A DNA stretch of 64,000 bases, from positions 3,658,001 to 3,722,000 of the forward strand of contig NZ_JAKNTO010000001.1 of the NCBI RefSeq assembly GCF_022440845.1, in the 5' to 3' direction. Position numbers and translations under genes: made by a program. The DNA comes from Ruminococcus sp. OA3 (GTDB taxonomy: Bacteria; Bacillota; Clostridia; Lachnospirales; Lachnospiraceae). This document shows, piece by piece, positions 26,908 to 36,763 of the stretch; within the stretch, counting starts at the first letter, position 1; each line of letters begins with the position of its first letter. The notes beneath the pieces are model-generated. The model saw only the letters and a program-made list of their open reading frames with translations. It did not search any database and was not told the origin of the DNA.

Positions 26908-27021
26908 TCAGCCTTGTCTCTGTTTGTGTTTTGGATTCTCGCAGATTACTCTGATACTACCTTTTCTTTTAATGATCTTACATTTTTCACAAATAGGCTT
27001 AACAGATGATCTTACTTTCAT
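26908..27021 (-). CDS. rpmJ: 50S ribosomal protein L36
   Basis: A 37-residue protein, [20 protein letters not shown] then [17 protein letters not shown]. Cys11, Cys14, Cys27 and His32 form the zinc site of the C+ form. AGGAGG precedes the ATG. It leads the rpsM-rpsK-rpsD-rpoA-rplQ segment and has its own promoter. Confidence 0.97.
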   Translation of the reverse strand: MKVRSSVKPICEKCKIIKRKGSIRVICENPKHKQRQG

Positions 27022-27091
27022 TGGAATCCTCCTTTCCTTTCTGTGTTTCTGCAGTGAACACGGACTTGCCGTGCACAAAAGTTCGTTTTAT

Positions 27092-27120
27092 AGTATAACA
27101 CCACACGCCATATTATGCAA
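27092..27120 (-). promoter_or_regulatory. Promoter of the rpmJ-rpsM-rpsK-rpsD-rpoA-rplQ segment
   Basis: Minus-strand TTGCAT (27115-27120) and TATACT (27092-27097) with a 17-bp spacer, between the cation efflux gene and rpmJ. Confidence 0.75.
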
Positions 27121-27147
27121 GCAATTTTTAGCGGTTTTACAATTTTT

Positions 27148-28332
27148 TTACTCCGTTTTTGCGTCTGCGACAAAACTCTGGTCTACTGTAATCACACATT
27201 GATACCTCGAATCTTTTTTCTGCATGGCTACTTTGATTTTGTGTACCAGCCTGTCACGATTCTCCTGCGTATAACTGTGTGGTACGACAACGTCAAAGAT
27301 CAGATTGATCTGTTTCTTTCCGTGCACCATCCGAAAGTCATGGAAGCTTAAAGACTCATCGATCAGCCAGAGGATCTCTTCGACCTCTCCCCTCACTGCC
27401 AGGATAGCCTCGTCCTCAACCGCCAGCGGATCCATGTGAATGACCAGAAAAATACCGAGTTTTTTCGCTACATCCCGTTCTATCCTGTCGATAATCTCAT
27501 GTGACTCTTCAATGTCCACATCGCGCGGCACTTCCGCATGGATCGTAGCCATACTTTTATTCGGACCGTAATTGTGCACGATCAGATCATGTGTTCCCAC
27601 TATACCGTCGTAACTCTCAACCAATTCCGTTATGTCCTGGTACAGCTTCGGATCAACAGCCTCCCCGATGAGAGGTTCCAGTGTATCCTTCACGATGGAA
27701 ATGCCGGACCATATAACGACCATCGAAACCACAAGTCCTGCAATTGCGTCAATATTGATACCGGCAAACGCACAGATCAGTATCGAAACAATCGTCGCGG
27801 ATGTCGTGATCACATCCCCCAGGGAATCGGCAGCGGTCGCCAGCATTACTTTTGAGTCGATCCGTTTCCCAAGCCTGCGATTAAAATGTGCCATCCAGAA
27901 TTTCACTCCCACCGAGAGTACCAGAATCAAAAATGGAATCAGTTCGAAGGTAATATCCTCCGGATTCTGAAGCTTCACAATACTGCTCTTGAAAAATGAA
28001 AATCCAACCTGTATTACCAGGAACGCAACGATGAAAGCCGCAATATATTCCATACGTCCATGCCCAAAAGGATGCTCATCATCCGCCGGTTTGCTGGCCA
28101 TCTTGACACCCACAAAACTGATCACAGAGGAAGCGGCATCTGACAGGTTATTGAAGGCATCTGCCATGACTGCAATACTGTGCATGAAAACACCGATTAA
28201 AAGCTTCGCGGCAAATAACAGGACATTGCACAGTATCCCAACGATACTCACGAGTACGCCATAGGAAGTCCTGACCGCAGGATCATGAATCCTGTCGCTG
28301 TTTTTTACAAACTTTTTAACTAAAAAATCCAT
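27148..28332 (-). CDS. Cation diffusion facilitator (CDF) transporter
   Basis: A 394-residue CDF protein. Six membrane segments lie in about 25-220, with metal-site motifs DAFNNLSDAASS and DSLGDVITT, the HPFGHGRMEY signature and a soluble C-terminal domain (about 225-390) of ZT_dimer type extended by roughly 80 residues. It exports divalent metals (Zn, Mn, Fe or Co) for protons. It interrupts the ribosomal operon between infA and rpmJ. Only 15 nt separate it from the infA terminator, so transcription must come by read-through or from inside infA. AAAAGGG precedes the ATG. Confidence 0.9.
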   Translation of the reverse strand: MDFLVKKFVKNSDRIHDPAVRTSYGVLVSIVGILCNVLLFAAKLLIGVFMHSIAVMADAFNNLSDAASSVISFVGVKMASKPADDEHPFGHGRMEYIAAFIVAFLVIQVGFSFFKSSIVKLQNPEDITFELIPFLILVLSVGVKFWMAHFNRRLGKRIDSKVMLATAADSLGDVITTSATIVSILICAFAGINIDAIAGLVVSMVVIWSGISIVKDTLEPLIGEAVDPKLYQDITELVESYDGIVGTHDLIVHNYGPNKSMATIHAEVPRDVDIEESHEIIDRIERDVAKKLGIFLVIHMDPLAVEDEAILAVRGEVEEILWLIDESLSFHDFRMVHGKKQINLIFDVVVPHSYTQENRDRLVHKIKVAMQKKDSRYQCVITVDQSFVADAKTE

Positions 28333-28347
28333 CTTTTCCCTTTTCTT

Positions 28348-28383
28348 AAAAAAGTGACACCTTACAGCCGTAAAGTATCACTT
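28348..28383 (-). terminator. Terminator after infA
   Basis: Minus-strand arms AAGTGATAC and GTGTCACTT with inner CTTTAC/GTAAGG pairing, then six T. It ends the long rpsJ-to-infA transcript. Confidence 0.9.
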
Positions 28384-28398
28384 CTAACTTCATTACTC

Positions 28399-28617
28399 TT
28401 ATTTATCTCTCCATATGATTCTGCCTTTTGTCAGATCATACGGTGACAGTTCAATCGTTACTTTGTCACCCGGCAGGATACGGATGAAATTCATACGCAG
28501 CTTGCCGCTGATATGTGCCAGAACCACATGCTTATTTTCCAATTCAACTTTAAACATGGCATTTGGCAGCTTTTCCAATACCGTACCTTCTACTTCAATA
28601 ACATCAGCCTTTGACAT
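28399..28617 (-). CDS. infA: Translation initiation factor IF-1
   Basis: 72 residues with the S1-like fold: [44 protein letters not shown]. It binds the 30S A-site during initiation. It follows the KOW protein gene by 10 bp and precedes a terminator. Confidence 0.98.
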   Translation of the reverse strand: MSKADVIEVEGTVLEKLPNAMFKVELENKHVVLAHISGKLRMNFIRILPGDKVTIELSPYDLTKGRIIWRDK

Positions 28618-28627
28618 TTCTTACCTC

Positions 28628-28897
28628 CTAGATATTAGCTTCCTTCAATTTAATGGCCCTTTTGATATCTTCATCCCGCAGCCCGCAGCGGGAATCCATT
28701 CTATCCTGTATGAGTGCTGAAATATGATAATCTACCTGAACATGACGCTTCCTCTTCTTCTTTGGTGTATCCAGCAGGCGGTTTTTTCCGTCTGCCAGAT
28801 ATACATATTCCTCATCTGTGCACAATATGATATATAATCTGCCTTTATCATGTCCTGCCAGAGACCTGGCAAACATGCCTTTAGCTACATTTTTCAT
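28628..28897 (-). CDS. KOW-type RNA-binding protein (L14e-like)
   Basis: An 89-residue basic protein with a KOW-like start (GMFARSLAGHDKGRLYIIL, DEEYVYLADGKNRLL) and KKKRKRH. Small proteins like this commonly sit between map and infA in clostridia; they are taken as RNA-binding, with no defined role. The start is the ATG at 28897, 5 nt after GGGAGG; the open frame extends 11 codons further. Confidence 0.82.
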   Translation of the reverse strand: MKNVAKGMFARSLAGHDKGRLYIILCTDEEYVYLADGKNRLLDTPKKKRKRHVQVDYHISALIQDRMDSRCGLRDEDIKRAIKLKEANI

Positions 28898-28959
28898 ATA
28901 TTCCTCCCTCAGACGGGTACTTTCCTCCACTAAGCCATGCTGCCCCTGACAGCTTGCAT

Positions 28960-29730
28960 TTACTTAGTTGCTTTCTGCTCTGTCAACGTCAGCAGTTCCG
29001 GTTCCCCCTCCGTAATCAGCACTGTATTTTCGTAATGTGCTGACCATGAGCCGTCTTCCGTCACAACAGTCCAGTCATCATCCAGCCAGCAGACATCCGC
29101 GCGTCCCATATTGATCATGGGCTCAATTGCCAGGGTCATTCCCGGCTGCAGTCGAAGTCCTCTGCGTTTTTGTGCAAAATTAGGTATCTGTGGATCTTCA
29201 TGCAGGCTGCTGCCTATGCCATGGCCTACCAGATCCGTTACCACACCATAACCGAAACTCTCCGCATATGAACCGATTGCCGCGGATATTTCATTTAAAT
29301 GATGTCCTGCCTTTGCGTATTTAATGCCTTCAAAAAAGCTTTGTCTGGTAACATCGACCAGCCGCCTGGCCTCAGCACTGATCTCACCGACCGCATGTGT
29401 ACGGGCAGCATCAGAATGATATCCCTGATAGATCAGACCGGCATCCAGGCTCACAATATCACCCTCCTGAAGGATCCTGTCTTTTCTTGGAATTCCATGT
29501 ACGACCTCATCGTTAACAGAAACACAGATAGAAGCCGGAAATCCATTATAATTCAAAAAGTTGGGAACACAGCCATAACTGCGGATGAGTTCTTCTCCCA
29601 GATGGTCGATATCCCATGTTGAAATTCCCGGCCGAACAGCCTTCGCCAGTTCATCGTGAACCAGTTCCAGCAGACGGCCGGCTTCTCTCATCAGTTCAAT
29701 TTCTTTTAAAGATTTAATTGTAACCGACAT
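28960..29730 (-). CDS. map: Methionine aminopeptidase, type I
   Basis: A 256-residue metalloprotease that removes N-terminal Met from new proteins. Metal ligands are in DAGLIYQGYHSDAART, GHGIGSSLHE and the C-terminal Glu residues (AIEPM, YENTVLIT). The start is the ATG at 29730, one base after the adk stop with GGGAG inside adk, so the two are coupled. An open frame reaching 20 codons into adk has no ribosome site. Confidence 0.96.
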   Translation of the reverse strand: MSVTIKSLKEIELMREAGRLLELVHDELAKAVRPGISTWDIDHLGEELIRSYGCVPNFLNYNGFPASICVSVNDEVVHGIPRKDRILQEGDIVSLDAGLIYQGYHSDAARTHAVGEISAEARRLVDVTRQSFFEGIKYAKAGHHLNEISAAIGSYAESFGYGVVTDLVGHGIGSSLHEDPQIPNFAQKRRGLRLQPGMTLAIEPMINMGRADVCWLDDDWTVVTEDGSWSAHYENTVLITEGEPELLTLTEQKATK

Positions 29731-29731
29731 A

Positions 29732-30376
29732 TTACGCTCCCAAAATTTTACAGATGGCCTCAAATACAGTATCCATCGGCTGTGTACCATCTACTTCCAC
29801 CAGCACGTTCTCAGCTGTATAGAACTCGATCAGCGGCTGTGTCTGATCGTGATAAACATCCAGACGTTTTTTAACTGTCTCCGGTTTGTCATCATCTCTC
29901 AGTATCAATTTAGCTCCGCAGACATCACAGATGCCTGCGATCTTCGGCGGTATATTCTCTTTATGATAGGTCGCTCCACACGCAGGGCATGCTCTTCTTC
30001 CACCCATGCGGTTCACGATATTCTCATCCGGTACTTCAATATTGATCGCGTAATCAATGCTTTCTCCCAGCGCTTTTAAAGCGGACCGAAGGCTTTCAGC
30101 CTGCGGAATCGTCCTTGGGAATCCATCCAGAACATAGCCGTTTGCACAGTCTTCCTGTTTCACACGGTCAACAACAAGATCGCACACCAGTTCATCCGGA
30201 ACCAGCAGTCCCTGATCCATGTATGTCTTCGCCTTGTTGCCCAGCTCTGTTCCATTTTTAATATTTGCACGGAAAATATCCCCAGTAGAAATATGCGGAA
30301 TCTGATATTTTGCAGCTATCTTTTTTGCCTGTGTTCCCTTGCCTGCCCCTGGTGCTCCTAACATAATAATCTTCAT
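29732..30376 (-). CDS. adk: Adenylate kinase, zinc-containing
   Basis: A 214-residue kinase, AMP + ATP to 2 ADP. P-loop GAPGAGKGT (7-15); the lid carries four Cys (CPACGATYH...CDVCG) for zinc, as in Gram-positive enzymes. Between secY and map as in Bacillus. AAAGGAGAG precedes the ATG. Confidence 0.98.
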   Translation of the reverse strand: MKIIMLGAPGAGKGTQAKKIAAKYQIPHISTGDIFRANIKNGTELGNKAKTYMDQGLLVPDELVCDLVVDRVKQEDCANGYVLDGFPRTIPQAESLRSALKALGESIDYAINIEVPDENIVNRMGGRRACPACGATYHKENIPPKIAGICDVCGAKLILRDDDKPETVKKRLDVYHDQTQPLIEFYTAENVLVEVDGTQPMDTVFEAICKILGA

Positions 30377-30421
30377 AAGTATCTCTCCTTTTCTCTAATG
30401 GTCAATTACAGATACACGTTA

Positions 30422-30448
30422 AGGTTGCGGCGTGAAACGCCACAACCT
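30422..30448 (-). other. Hairpin between secY and adk
   Basis: Minus-strand arms AGGTTGTGGCG and CGCCGCAACCT around 5 nt, directly after the secY stop. No T-run follows, so it may mark RNA processing or stabilise the upstream mRNA. Confidence 0.6.
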
Positions 30449-30456
30449 CCTATTGA

Positions 30457-31773
30457 TTACTCATTTAAAAAGCCTTTGTAATTTCTTACCAGCATCATGG
30501 ATTCAATCTGTTTCAATGTTTCCAGGATAACACTGACGACAATGATCAGCGAAGTTCCGCCGAAAGAAACATTTGCACCGAACACACCGTTAAAGAAAAA
30601 CGGTATGACAGCCACGATCGTAAGTCCTGCTGCTCCTATAAAAATTACGTAATTCAAAATCTGGTTTAAGTAGTCAACCGTCGGTTTTCCAGGACGGATA
30701 CCTGGTACAAATCCACCCTGCTTTTTCATATTATCCGCAACTTCCAATGGATTGAAAGTGATGGATGTATAGAAATAAGCAAAGAATATAACCAGTAAGA
30801 TATAAACCACCAGACCGACAGAGTAAACCGGCTGATGTGGATTAAACCAGTTTCCAGAGTTTAATCCGGCAAGTATTTTGGAACCGATACCTGTTCCCCC
30901 TGTCTTCCCGACAAAAGAGGCGATAATGCCCGGGAAAGACATGATCGAAGAAGCAAAGATGATCGGGATAACGCCGGATGTATTCACTTTAAGCGGGATA
31001 TGGGATGACTGACCGCCCACCATTTTTCTTCCCTGCATTTTCTTTGAATACTGAACCGGAATTTTCCTCATCGCTCCGTTCAGGATCAGAACCAGCAACA
31101 CGACTGCCAGAATGATCGCAATAATGATGATCGCTGCCAGCCCTGCCTTCGCAATGGATTTCCCTTTTACGAAAGATTCGTACAGATTCACCATATCACT
31201 TGGGATTCTGGAAATGATATTGATAGCCAGGACAACAGAAATACCGTTACCGACACCTTTCTCATTGATCCGTTCCCCGACCCACATAAGAAATGCGGAT
31301 CCTGCCGTCAATGCAACAACAGCAACGACGACTTTTGCAAAATTCATATCCGGAATCAATCCCTTGTTTCCGAATCCGATTGCCATTGCGGTAGATTCAA
31401 ACAAAGCCAGGCCTACCGTCAGGTATCTCGTAATTGCAGTAATTTTCTTCCGGCCCATTTCGCCGTCCTTCTGCATTTCCTCTAGCTTCGGGATAGCAAT
31501 GGTCAGAAGCTGCATAATAATGGATGAAGTAATATACGGAGTGATATTCAACGCAAAAATTGACATTGAAGAGAACGAACCTCCCGTAAACGCATCCAGG
31601 AAATTGAATGCGTCTCCGGTCTGGCTCGAGAACCACTCTTTAAAATACTCACCGTTCATGCCCGGTACCGGTACCTGCGTGCCCAAACGCACAACTACCA
31701 GCATCAGGAATACATAAAAGATTCTCCGCCTTACGTCTTGAACTTTAAAAGCATTTTTGAGAGTCTTTAGCAT
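30457..31773 (-). CDS. secY: Preprotein translocase subunit SecY
   Basis: A 438-residue membrane channel with ten hydrophobic segments. Marks include VRLGTQVPVPGMN, TPYITSSIIMQLL, GERINEKGVGNGIS and the cytosolic loop GIRPGKPTVDYL. Its ATG overlaps the rplO stop by one base (TAATG), so it is translationally coupled. Confidence 0.98.
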   Translation of the reverse strand: MLKTLKNAFKVQDVRRRIFYVFLMLVVVRLGTQVPVPGMNGEYFKEWFSSQTGDAFNFLDAFTGGSFSSMSIFALNITPYITSSIIMQLLTIAIPKLEEMQKDGEMGRKKITAITRYLTVGLALFESTAMAIGFGNKGLIPDMNFAKVVVAVVALTAGSAFLMWVGERINEKGVGNGISVVLAINIISRIPSDMVNLYESFVKGKSIAKAGLAAIIIIAIILAVVLLVLILNGAMRKIPVQYSKKMQGRKMVGGQSSHIPLKVNTSGVIPIIFASSIMSFPGIIASFVGKTGGTGIGSKILAGLNSGNWFNPHQPVYSVGLVVYILLVIFFAYFYTSITFNPLEVADNMKKQGGFVPGIRPGKPTVDYLNQILNYVIFIGAAGLTIVAVIPFFFNGVFGANVSFGGTSLIIVVSVILETLKQIESMMLVRNYKGFLNE

Positions 31774-32213
31774 TAGATCACCTCTACTGTTCCACCTGCG
31801 GCTTCAATTTTAGTCTTTGCACTTTCACTTACTGCATTGACCTTTACATTAAGTTTCTTTGTCAGTTCACCATAACCCAGAATCTTAACACCATCTTTCG
31901 GATTGGAGATTGCTCCGGTCTGCAGCAGTGTTTCCACTGTCACATCAGAACCATCCTCAAATCTCTCAAGAACACTTACATTGATCGCAACAATATCCTT
32001 AGAGTTTCTGTTTGTGAAACCTCTTTTCGGGATACGTCTGTATAAAGGCATCTGTCCACCTTCGAACCCAGGTCTTGGAGCTCCTGAACGGGCTTTCTGT
32101 CCTTTGTGGCCTTTGCCGGCTGTTTTACCGTTTCCCGAACCATGTCCACGGCCTCTGCGGAAATTATCACTTTGTCTGGAACCGTCTGCTGGTTTTAAAT
32201 TTGATAAATCCAT
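31773..32213 (-). CDS. rplO: 50S ribosomal protein L15
   Basis: 146 residues with the basic Gly-rich N-terminus ([21 protein letters not shown]) and C-terminal globular part, normal for L15. Followed directly by secY. Confidence 0.98.
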   Translation of the reverse strand: MDLSNLKPADGSRQSDNFRRGRGHGSGNGKTAGKGHKGQKARSGAPRPGFEGGQMPLYRRIPKRGFTNRNSKDIVAINVSVLERFEDGSDVTVETLLQTGAISNPKDGVKILGYGELTKKLNVKVNAVSESAKTKIEAAGGTVEVI

Positions 32214-32236
32214 TGTGGTACCTCCTTTTCTCTGAA

Positions 32237-32419
32237 TTAAACTTCTTCTACTTTCACCAGATGAGCAACCTGTTTTGCCATGCCGCGCACTGCGGAATTG
32301 TCCGGCATCTCAACCGTTTTGTTGAGCTTGTTAAGGCCTAATGCTTCCACTGTTTTTCTGTGTTTCGGAATTGCACCGATCGTAGATTTAACTAATGTGA
32401 TTTTTAATTTTTCTGCCAT
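32237..32419 (-). CDS. rpmD: 50S ribosomal protein L30
   Basis: 60 residues: [30 protein letters not shown], the usual bacterial L30. It lies between rpsE and rplO. Confidence 0.98.
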   Translation of the reverse strand: MAEKLKITLVKSTIGAIPKHRKTVEALGLNKLNKTVEMPDNSAVRGMAKQVAHLVKVEEV

Positions 32420-32433
32420 TTCTCCGTTCCTCC

Positions 32434-32943
32434 TTAAGCAAAGATCTCTTCAACGGATTTGCCGCGAAGTTTTGCCACTTCTTCCGGAGTCTTTAACTGT
32501 CTTAACCCTTCGATGGTAGCAAGTACAACATTTTGCTTGTTATTAGAACCCAAAGACTTGGTACGAATGTTTTTGATACCCGCAAGCTCGATCACTGCAC
32601 GTGCAGGACCGCCTGCGATAACACCAGTACCATCCGGAGCTCTCTTTAATAATACCTCAGCGCTTCCGAATTTTCCAATGAAATCATGTGTGATACTGTC
32701 ATTGTCATCTCTGGCAACCGTAATCAGTTTCTTCATTGCGTCTTCTTTACCCTTACGGATTGCTTCAGGAATCTCTGTTGCCTTTCCTAATCCGGCACCA
32801 ACATGTCCATTGCCATCGCCGACAACTACTAAAGCAGTGAAACGGAAGTTACGACCACCTTTAACAACCTTAGTAACACGTTTGATTGATACTACTTTTT
32901 CTTCTAACTCAAGCTGGCTAGCATCAATAATACTATGCTTCAT
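32434..32943 (-). CDS. rpsE: 30S ribosomal protein S5
   Basis: 169 residues with the double-stranded RNA-binding part ([22 protein letters not shown]) and [17 protein letters not shown]. The start is the ATG at 32943, 10 nt after GGGAGG; the open frame extends 17 codons into rplR. Confidence 0.98.
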   Translation of the reverse strand: MKHSIIDASQLELEEKVVSIKRVTKVVKGGRNFRFTALVVVGDGNGHVGAGLGKATEIPEAIRKGKEDAMKKLITVARDDNDSITHDFIGKFGSAEVLLKRAPDGTGVIAGGPARAVIELAGIKNIRTKSLGSNNKQNVVLATIEGLRQLKTPEEVAKLRGKSVEEIFA

Positions 32944-32962
32944 GCGTTCTTTTCCTCCCTTT

Positions 32963-33331
32963 CTAGAATTGAAGTCCTGCTTCTCTTGCTGCATCGGCTA
33001 ATGCTTTGATTTTACCCTGATAAATAAAGCCGCCTCTGTCAAAGATCACTTCTGTAATCCCTTTTTCAACTGCTTTCTTACCGATGACAGTTCCTAAATA
33101 TGCTGCTGCTGCAACATCGTTGGTTTTTTCCAGTTCCGCTTTTACATCTTTCTGAAGAGTAGAAGCTGAAACCAGCGTATTTCCAACTGTGTCATCAATA
33201 ATCTGCGCATACATGTGATTATTACTTCTGAACACAGCCAGACGCGGTCTTGCCGCTGTACCAACGAGATGATTACGTAATCTTTTATGTTTTTTCTGGC
33301 GAACTTTCGCTCTTGATACTTTACTAATCAT
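32963..33331 (-). CDS. rplR: 50S ribosomal protein L18
   Basis: 122 residues: [27 protein letters not shown] and the C-terminal [23 protein letters not shown]. It binds 5S rRNA. The ATG at 33331 is preferred over a GTG two codons upstream because it is better placed after AAGGAG. Confidence 0.97.
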   Translation of the reverse strand: MISKVSRAKVRQKKHKRLRNHLVGTAARPRLAVFRSNNHMYAQIIDDTVGNTLVSASTLQKDVKAELEKTNDVAAAAYLGTVIGKKAVEKGITEVIFDRGGFIYQGKIKALADAAREAGLQF

Positions 33332-33348
33332 TTTCACACTCTCCTTAA

Positions 33349-33888
33349 TTATTTTTTACCGGTCTTACCAACTTTACGTCTGATCACTTCATCAGCATAT
33401 TTGATACCCTTGCCCTTATACGGCTCAGGTCTTCTCTTATCTCTGATTTCAGCTGCGTACTGGCCAACTCTTTCTTTGTCAATCCCTTTGACAGTGATTT
33501 TGTTACCATCTACAACGGATTCCAATCCTTCCGGATCTTCCATCTCAACCGGATGTGAATAACCAAGGGATAGTACTAATTTTTTACCCTGTTTTGCTAC
33601 TTTATATCCTACGCCGTTTACTTCCAGAACTTTTTCGTAACCTTCTGCTACGCCTGTTACCATGTTCTGTACCAGAGTTCTGGTTAAACCATGCAGAGAT
33701 TTCATCTTCTTCAGATCGTTTGGTCTTGTTACAACAACCTGACCATCCTCCAGTTTAATATCCATTTCCTGAGGAAGCGCTTTTTCAAGTGTTCCCTTAG
33801 GACCTTTTACGGTTACTTCGTTGTTCTCAGTGATCTTAACTTCCACACCTGACGGAACAACTACAGGCAGTCTTCCAATACGTGACAT
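33349..33888 (-). CDS. rplF: 50S ribosomal protein L6
   Basis: 179 residues, [33 protein letters not shown]-terminal [19 protein letters not shown]. Standard length. AGGAGG precedes the ATG. The gap upstream to rpsH is 473 bp and holds the repeat array. Confidence 0.98.
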   Translation of the reverse strand: MSRIGRLPVVVPSGVEVKITENNEVTVKGPKGTLEKALPQEMDIKLEDGQVVVTRPNDLKKMKSLHGLTRTLVQNMVTGVAEGYEKVLEVNGVGYKVAKQGKKLVLSLGYSHPVEMEDPEGLESVVDGNKITVKGIDKERVGQYAAEIRDKRRPEPYKGKGIKYADEVIRRKVGKTGKK

Positions 33889-33973
33889 ACCATTTTCCTC
33901 CTAACTTAAATTTTCGGAAGGGACTCTTATATGCTTCCCCTCTGTTTTCAGCTACTGTGAGCACTTGCTGTGA

Positions 33974-34255
33974 GCACTTGGCGAGGTATTTCCGAGCCTA
34001 GTGCGAACGCACACCTCGACACTTGGCGAGGTCTTTTCGAGCTTAGTGTCGACGGTGTTTCCTGTCTGCACTTAGCGAGGTACTCCCGAGCCTAGTGCGA
34101 ACGCACACCTTGACACTTGGCGAGGTCTTTTCGAGCCTAGTGACAATGGTGTTTCCTGTCTGCACTTAGCGAGGTACTCCCGAGCCTAGTGCGAACGCAC
34201 ACCTTGACACTTGGCGAGGTCTTTTCGAGCTTAGTGTCGACGGTGTTTCCTTGCA
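33974..34255 (-). repeat. Three-copy 94-bp tandem repeat of paired hairpins between rpsH and rplF
   Basis: Each 94-bp unit holds two hairpin modules: module a (GCACTTAGCGAGG...CCGAGCCTAGTGC at 33974-34004, 34068-34098, 34162-34192) and module b (GACACTTGGCGAGG...TCGAGCTTAGTGTC at 34018-34050, 34112-34144, 34206-34238), joined by two kinds of linker. Starts repeat exactly every 94 bp. No coding frame is supported. The array lies inside a transcribed ribosomal operon, so the RNA must contain the hairpins. Confidence 0.9.
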
Positions 34256-34311
34256 TCTCACTACGCTGGCATATGAAGTTCTTTCTCGCTATGCTCAAAA
34301 GAACGACCTTC

Positions 34312-34355
34312 GCACTAAATTCGCACTTCGTCTACGACTCATGCTCATTAAGTGC
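34312..34355. repeat. Copy of the CACTAAA...ATTAAGTG hairpin repeat
   Basis: Ends GCACTAAATTCG and CTCATTAAGTGC are inverted. The same form, with similar inner sequence (GCG..., ACTC/TGCTC), recurs at 26863-26907 and 39797-39841. It sits just before the rpsH stop side of the spacer. A separate hairpin GTTCTTT/AAAGAAC lies at about 34278-34305. Confidence 0.75.
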
Positions 34356-34361
34356 TCAGTG

Positions 34362-34763
34362 TCACCAAACGAAAGCTAATACTTCTCCGCCCACCTGAAG
34401 TTTTCTGGCTTCTTTGTCTGTAATCACACCCTGGTTTGTGGACAGGATTGCGATTCCAAGACCACCCAGTACCTTCGGCAGCTCTTCTTTATTTGCATAG
34501 ACACGCAGACCTGGTTTTGAGATTCTCTTAAGGCCTGTGATGATTTTTTCGTTTTTATCAGCACCATATTTCAATGTCACACGGATTGTTTTGAAACTGC
34601 CGTCTTCGATCAGATCATATTTTACAATATAACCTTCTTTTAACAAAATATCAGCAATTGCAATCTTCATTTTGGATGCCGGAATATCAACAGTGTCATG
34701 TTTTGCAGTATTGGCATTACGAATTCTCGTAAGCATATCTGCTATCGGATCACTCATTGTCAT
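34362..34763 (-). CDS. rpsH: 30S ribosomal protein S8
   Basis: 133 residues: [32 protein letters not shown]-terminal [27 protein letters not shown]. It binds the 16S rRNA central domain. AGGAGG lies 8 nt before the ATG. Confidence 0.98.
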   Translation of the reverse strand: MTMSDPIADMLTRIRNANTAKHDTVDIPASKMKIAIADILLKEGYIVKYDLIEDGSFKTIRVTLKYGADKNEKIITGLKRISKPGLRVYANKEELPKVLGGLGIAILSTNQGVITDKEARKLQVGGEVLAFVW

Positions 34764-34988
34764 GTAAGTTTCCTCCTTATTGTTAGACTTTACATGTGGT
34801 TTGTCAATAATTTCTTAAGTTTATATAGGCTGGCATGCGAAGTCCTTCTCACTATGTGTTTAAGCCACCACACGTCCCTCAACTAAACTCAGCTATCGCC
34901 TTTGGCTCCGCTTCGTTAAGGTTCGGTACGAGCCTCGCACTAAGTTCAGCCTTCACCTGGCGGCTGGACTTCACTAAGTTGCTTTCGG
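34764..34988. repeat. 225-bp spacer between rpsZ and rpsH with degenerate repeat pieces
   Basis: No gene is supported. CGCACTAAGTTC and TTCACTAAGTT (about 34936-34980) resemble the ends of the hairpin family seen in other spacers of this operon, but no complete copy is recognisable. Confidence 0.45.
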
Positions 34989-35174
34989 CTACCAGCTCGC
35001 CTTTTTCACGCCTGGGATCTGGCCTTTGTATGCCAGTTCACGGAAGCAGATCCTGCAGATTCCGTATTTTCTCAGGTATGCATGTGGACGTCCACAGATT
35101 CTGCAGCGATTGTATTCTCTTGTGGAGAATTTAGGTTTACGCTGCTGTTTAATTTTCATTGCTGTCTTAGCCAT
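34989..35174 (-). CDS. rpsZ: 30S ribosomal protein S14, zinc (type Z) form
   Basis: 61 residues with two CxxC pairs (CRICGR at 24-29, CRICFR at 40-45) for zinc, the short S14 form. It assembles late into the 30S head. Between rplE and rpsH as expected. Confidence 0.97.
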   Translation of the reverse strand: MAKTAMKIKQQRKPKFSTREYNRCRICGRPHAYLRKYGICRICFRELAYKGQIPGVKKASW

Positions 35175-35192
35175 GAATTTTCCCTCCTAATA

Positions 35193-35732
35193 TTACTTTG
35201 CAAACGGCATATTGAACTGTGTCAATAATTCACGAGCTTCTTCGTCGCTCTTAGCAGTGGTAACAAAAATTACGTCCATACCTCTTACTTTATCGACTTT
35301 ATCATATTCGATTTCTGGGAAAATCAACTGCTCTTTGATACCAAGCGCATAATTTCCTCTTCCGTCAAATGCATTCGGGTTAACGCCACGGAAGTCACGT
35401 ACACGAGGAAGAGCAAGGTTAATCAGACGATCAGCGAATTCATACATCTTCTCGCCTCTCAATGTTACTTTACATCCGATTGCCATACCCTCTCTGAGTT
35501 TGAAGTTAGCAATGGAGTTCTTTGCTCTTGTAAGGACAGCCTTCTGTCCTGCGATCGTTTCCAGATCACTGACAGCTGCGTCAAGCAGTTTTGCGTTATC
35601 TTTGGCCTCACCAACACCCATGTTGATCACGATCTTCTCGAGTTTTGGCACTTCCATGATGTTTTTATATCCAAACTTTTTGATCATAGCATCTACGATC
35701 TCGTTCTTGTAAGTTTCTCTTAATCTACTCAC
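35193..35732 (-). CDS. rplE: 50S ribosomal protein L5
   Basis: 179 residues: [41 protein letters not shown] in shortened view, [20 protein letters not shown]. It binds 5S rRNA. Standard length and place. Confidence 0.98.
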   Translation of the reverse strand: MSRLRETYKNEIVDAMIKKFGYKNIMEVPKLEKIVINMGVGEAKDNAKLLDAAVSDLETIAGQKAVLTRAKNSIANFKLREGMAIGCKVTLRGEKMYEFADRLINLALPRVRDFRGVNPNAFDGRGNYALGIKEQLIFPEIEYDKVDKVRGMDVIFVTTAKSDEEARELLTQFNMPFAK

Positions 35733-35754
35733 TTTATGGAGCCTCCTCTCTTAA

Positions 35755-36060
35755 TTAGTCGATCACTTCGCCTGTTGATTTTGCAACACGTACTTTTTTA
35801 CCGTCTTCCACTTTGAAACCTACTCTTGTTGCAGTTCCTTTGTGAACATACATAACGTTGGAAATATCAACTGGAGCTTCCTTATTGACAATTCCGCCCT
35901 GCTGATTAGCCATGGAAGGTTTCTCATGTTTTACAATCATGTTCACGCCTTCAACGATGATTCTTCCGTCTTTGACAGCAAGTACTTTACCTTCTTTATC
36001 TTTATCTTTACCGGCAATCACCTTTACGGTATCACCCTTTTTAATTTTTAACGCTGACAT
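35755..36060 (-). CDS. rplX: 50S ribosomal protein L24
   Basis: 101 residues with the KOW motif [20 protein letters not shown]. It starts 50S assembly. The start is the ATG at 36060, 6 nt after AAGGAGG; the open frame extends 13 codons into rplN. Confidence 0.97.
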   Translation of the reverse strand: MSALKIKKGDTVKVIAGKDKDKEGKVLAVKDGRIIVEGVNMIVKHEKPSMANQQGGIVNKEAPVDISNVMYVHKGTATRVGFKVEDGKKVRVAKSTGEVID

Positions 36061-36070
36061 AGGTACCTCC

Positions 36071-36439
36071 TTATAATACTTCCGGAGCCAGGGATACAAT
36101 TTTCATAAACTGTTTTTCACGAAGCTCTCTCGCTACTGGCCCAAAGATACGCGTTCCTCTTGGTGTCTTATCATCTTTAATAATAACAGCAGCGTTCTCG
36201 TCGAATTTAATATAAGAACCGTCTTTACGACGTGCGCCTTTTACAGTACGAACAACTACAGCTTTAACAACATCACCTTTTTTTACAACTCCGCCTGGTG
36301 TTGCATCTTTAACGGTCGCAACGATGATATCACCGATGTTTGCATATCTTCTTGTTGAACCGCCCAGAACACGGATACACAGAATTTCTTTAGCACCAGT
36401 GTTATCAGCGACTCTAAGTCTACTCTCCTGTTGAATCAT
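36071..36439 (-). CDS. rplN: 50S ribosomal protein L14
   Basis: 122 residues: [43 protein letters not shown]. Canonical L14 at the subunit interface. Confidence 0.98.
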   Translation of the reverse strand: MIQQESRLRVADNTGAKEILCIRVLGGSTRRYANIGDIIVATVKDATPGGVVKKGDVVKAVVVRTVKGARRKDGSYIKFDENAAVIIKDDKTPRGTRIFGPVARELREKQFMKIVSLAPEVL

Positions 36440-36451
36440 GCTGGTATCCTC

Positions 36452-36706
36452 CTATTTAACTTTTTCTACGACCTCAACCAGTCTCCATCTTTTATCTTTG
36501 GATAACGGTCTTGTCTCCATAACCTTAACTGTATCACCTATATTACACTCATTGTTCTCATCATGAGCTTTCAATTTATACGTTCTCTTTACGATCTTTT
36601 TGTAAAGCGGATGTTTCACATGGTCTTCGATAGCTACAACAACAGTTTTATCCATTTTGTTGCTGACTACTTTACCAACACGTGTTTTTCTAAGATTTCT
36701 TTCCAC
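36452..36706 (-). CDS. rpsQ: 30S ribosomal protein S17
   Basis: 84 residues with the OB-fold marks [20 protein letters not shown] and [20 protein letters not shown]. The gap to rpmC upstream (99 bp) contains a hairpin repeat. Confidence 0.98.
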   Translation of the reverse strand: MERNLRKTRVGKVVSNKMDKTVVVAIEDHVKHPLYKKIVKRTYKLKAHDENNECNIGDTVKVMETRPLSKDKRWRLVEVVEKVK

Positions 36707-36763
36707 GATCTAATATACTCCTTTCATTGCCGGAAGTTCTTCTCGCTTCGCTCTAAGAACGGC

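Noticed and set aside
33974-34255. CRISPR array
   Set aside because: The 94-bp period is exact and the sequence between modules is itself repeated, so there are no unique spacers; no cas genes are near.
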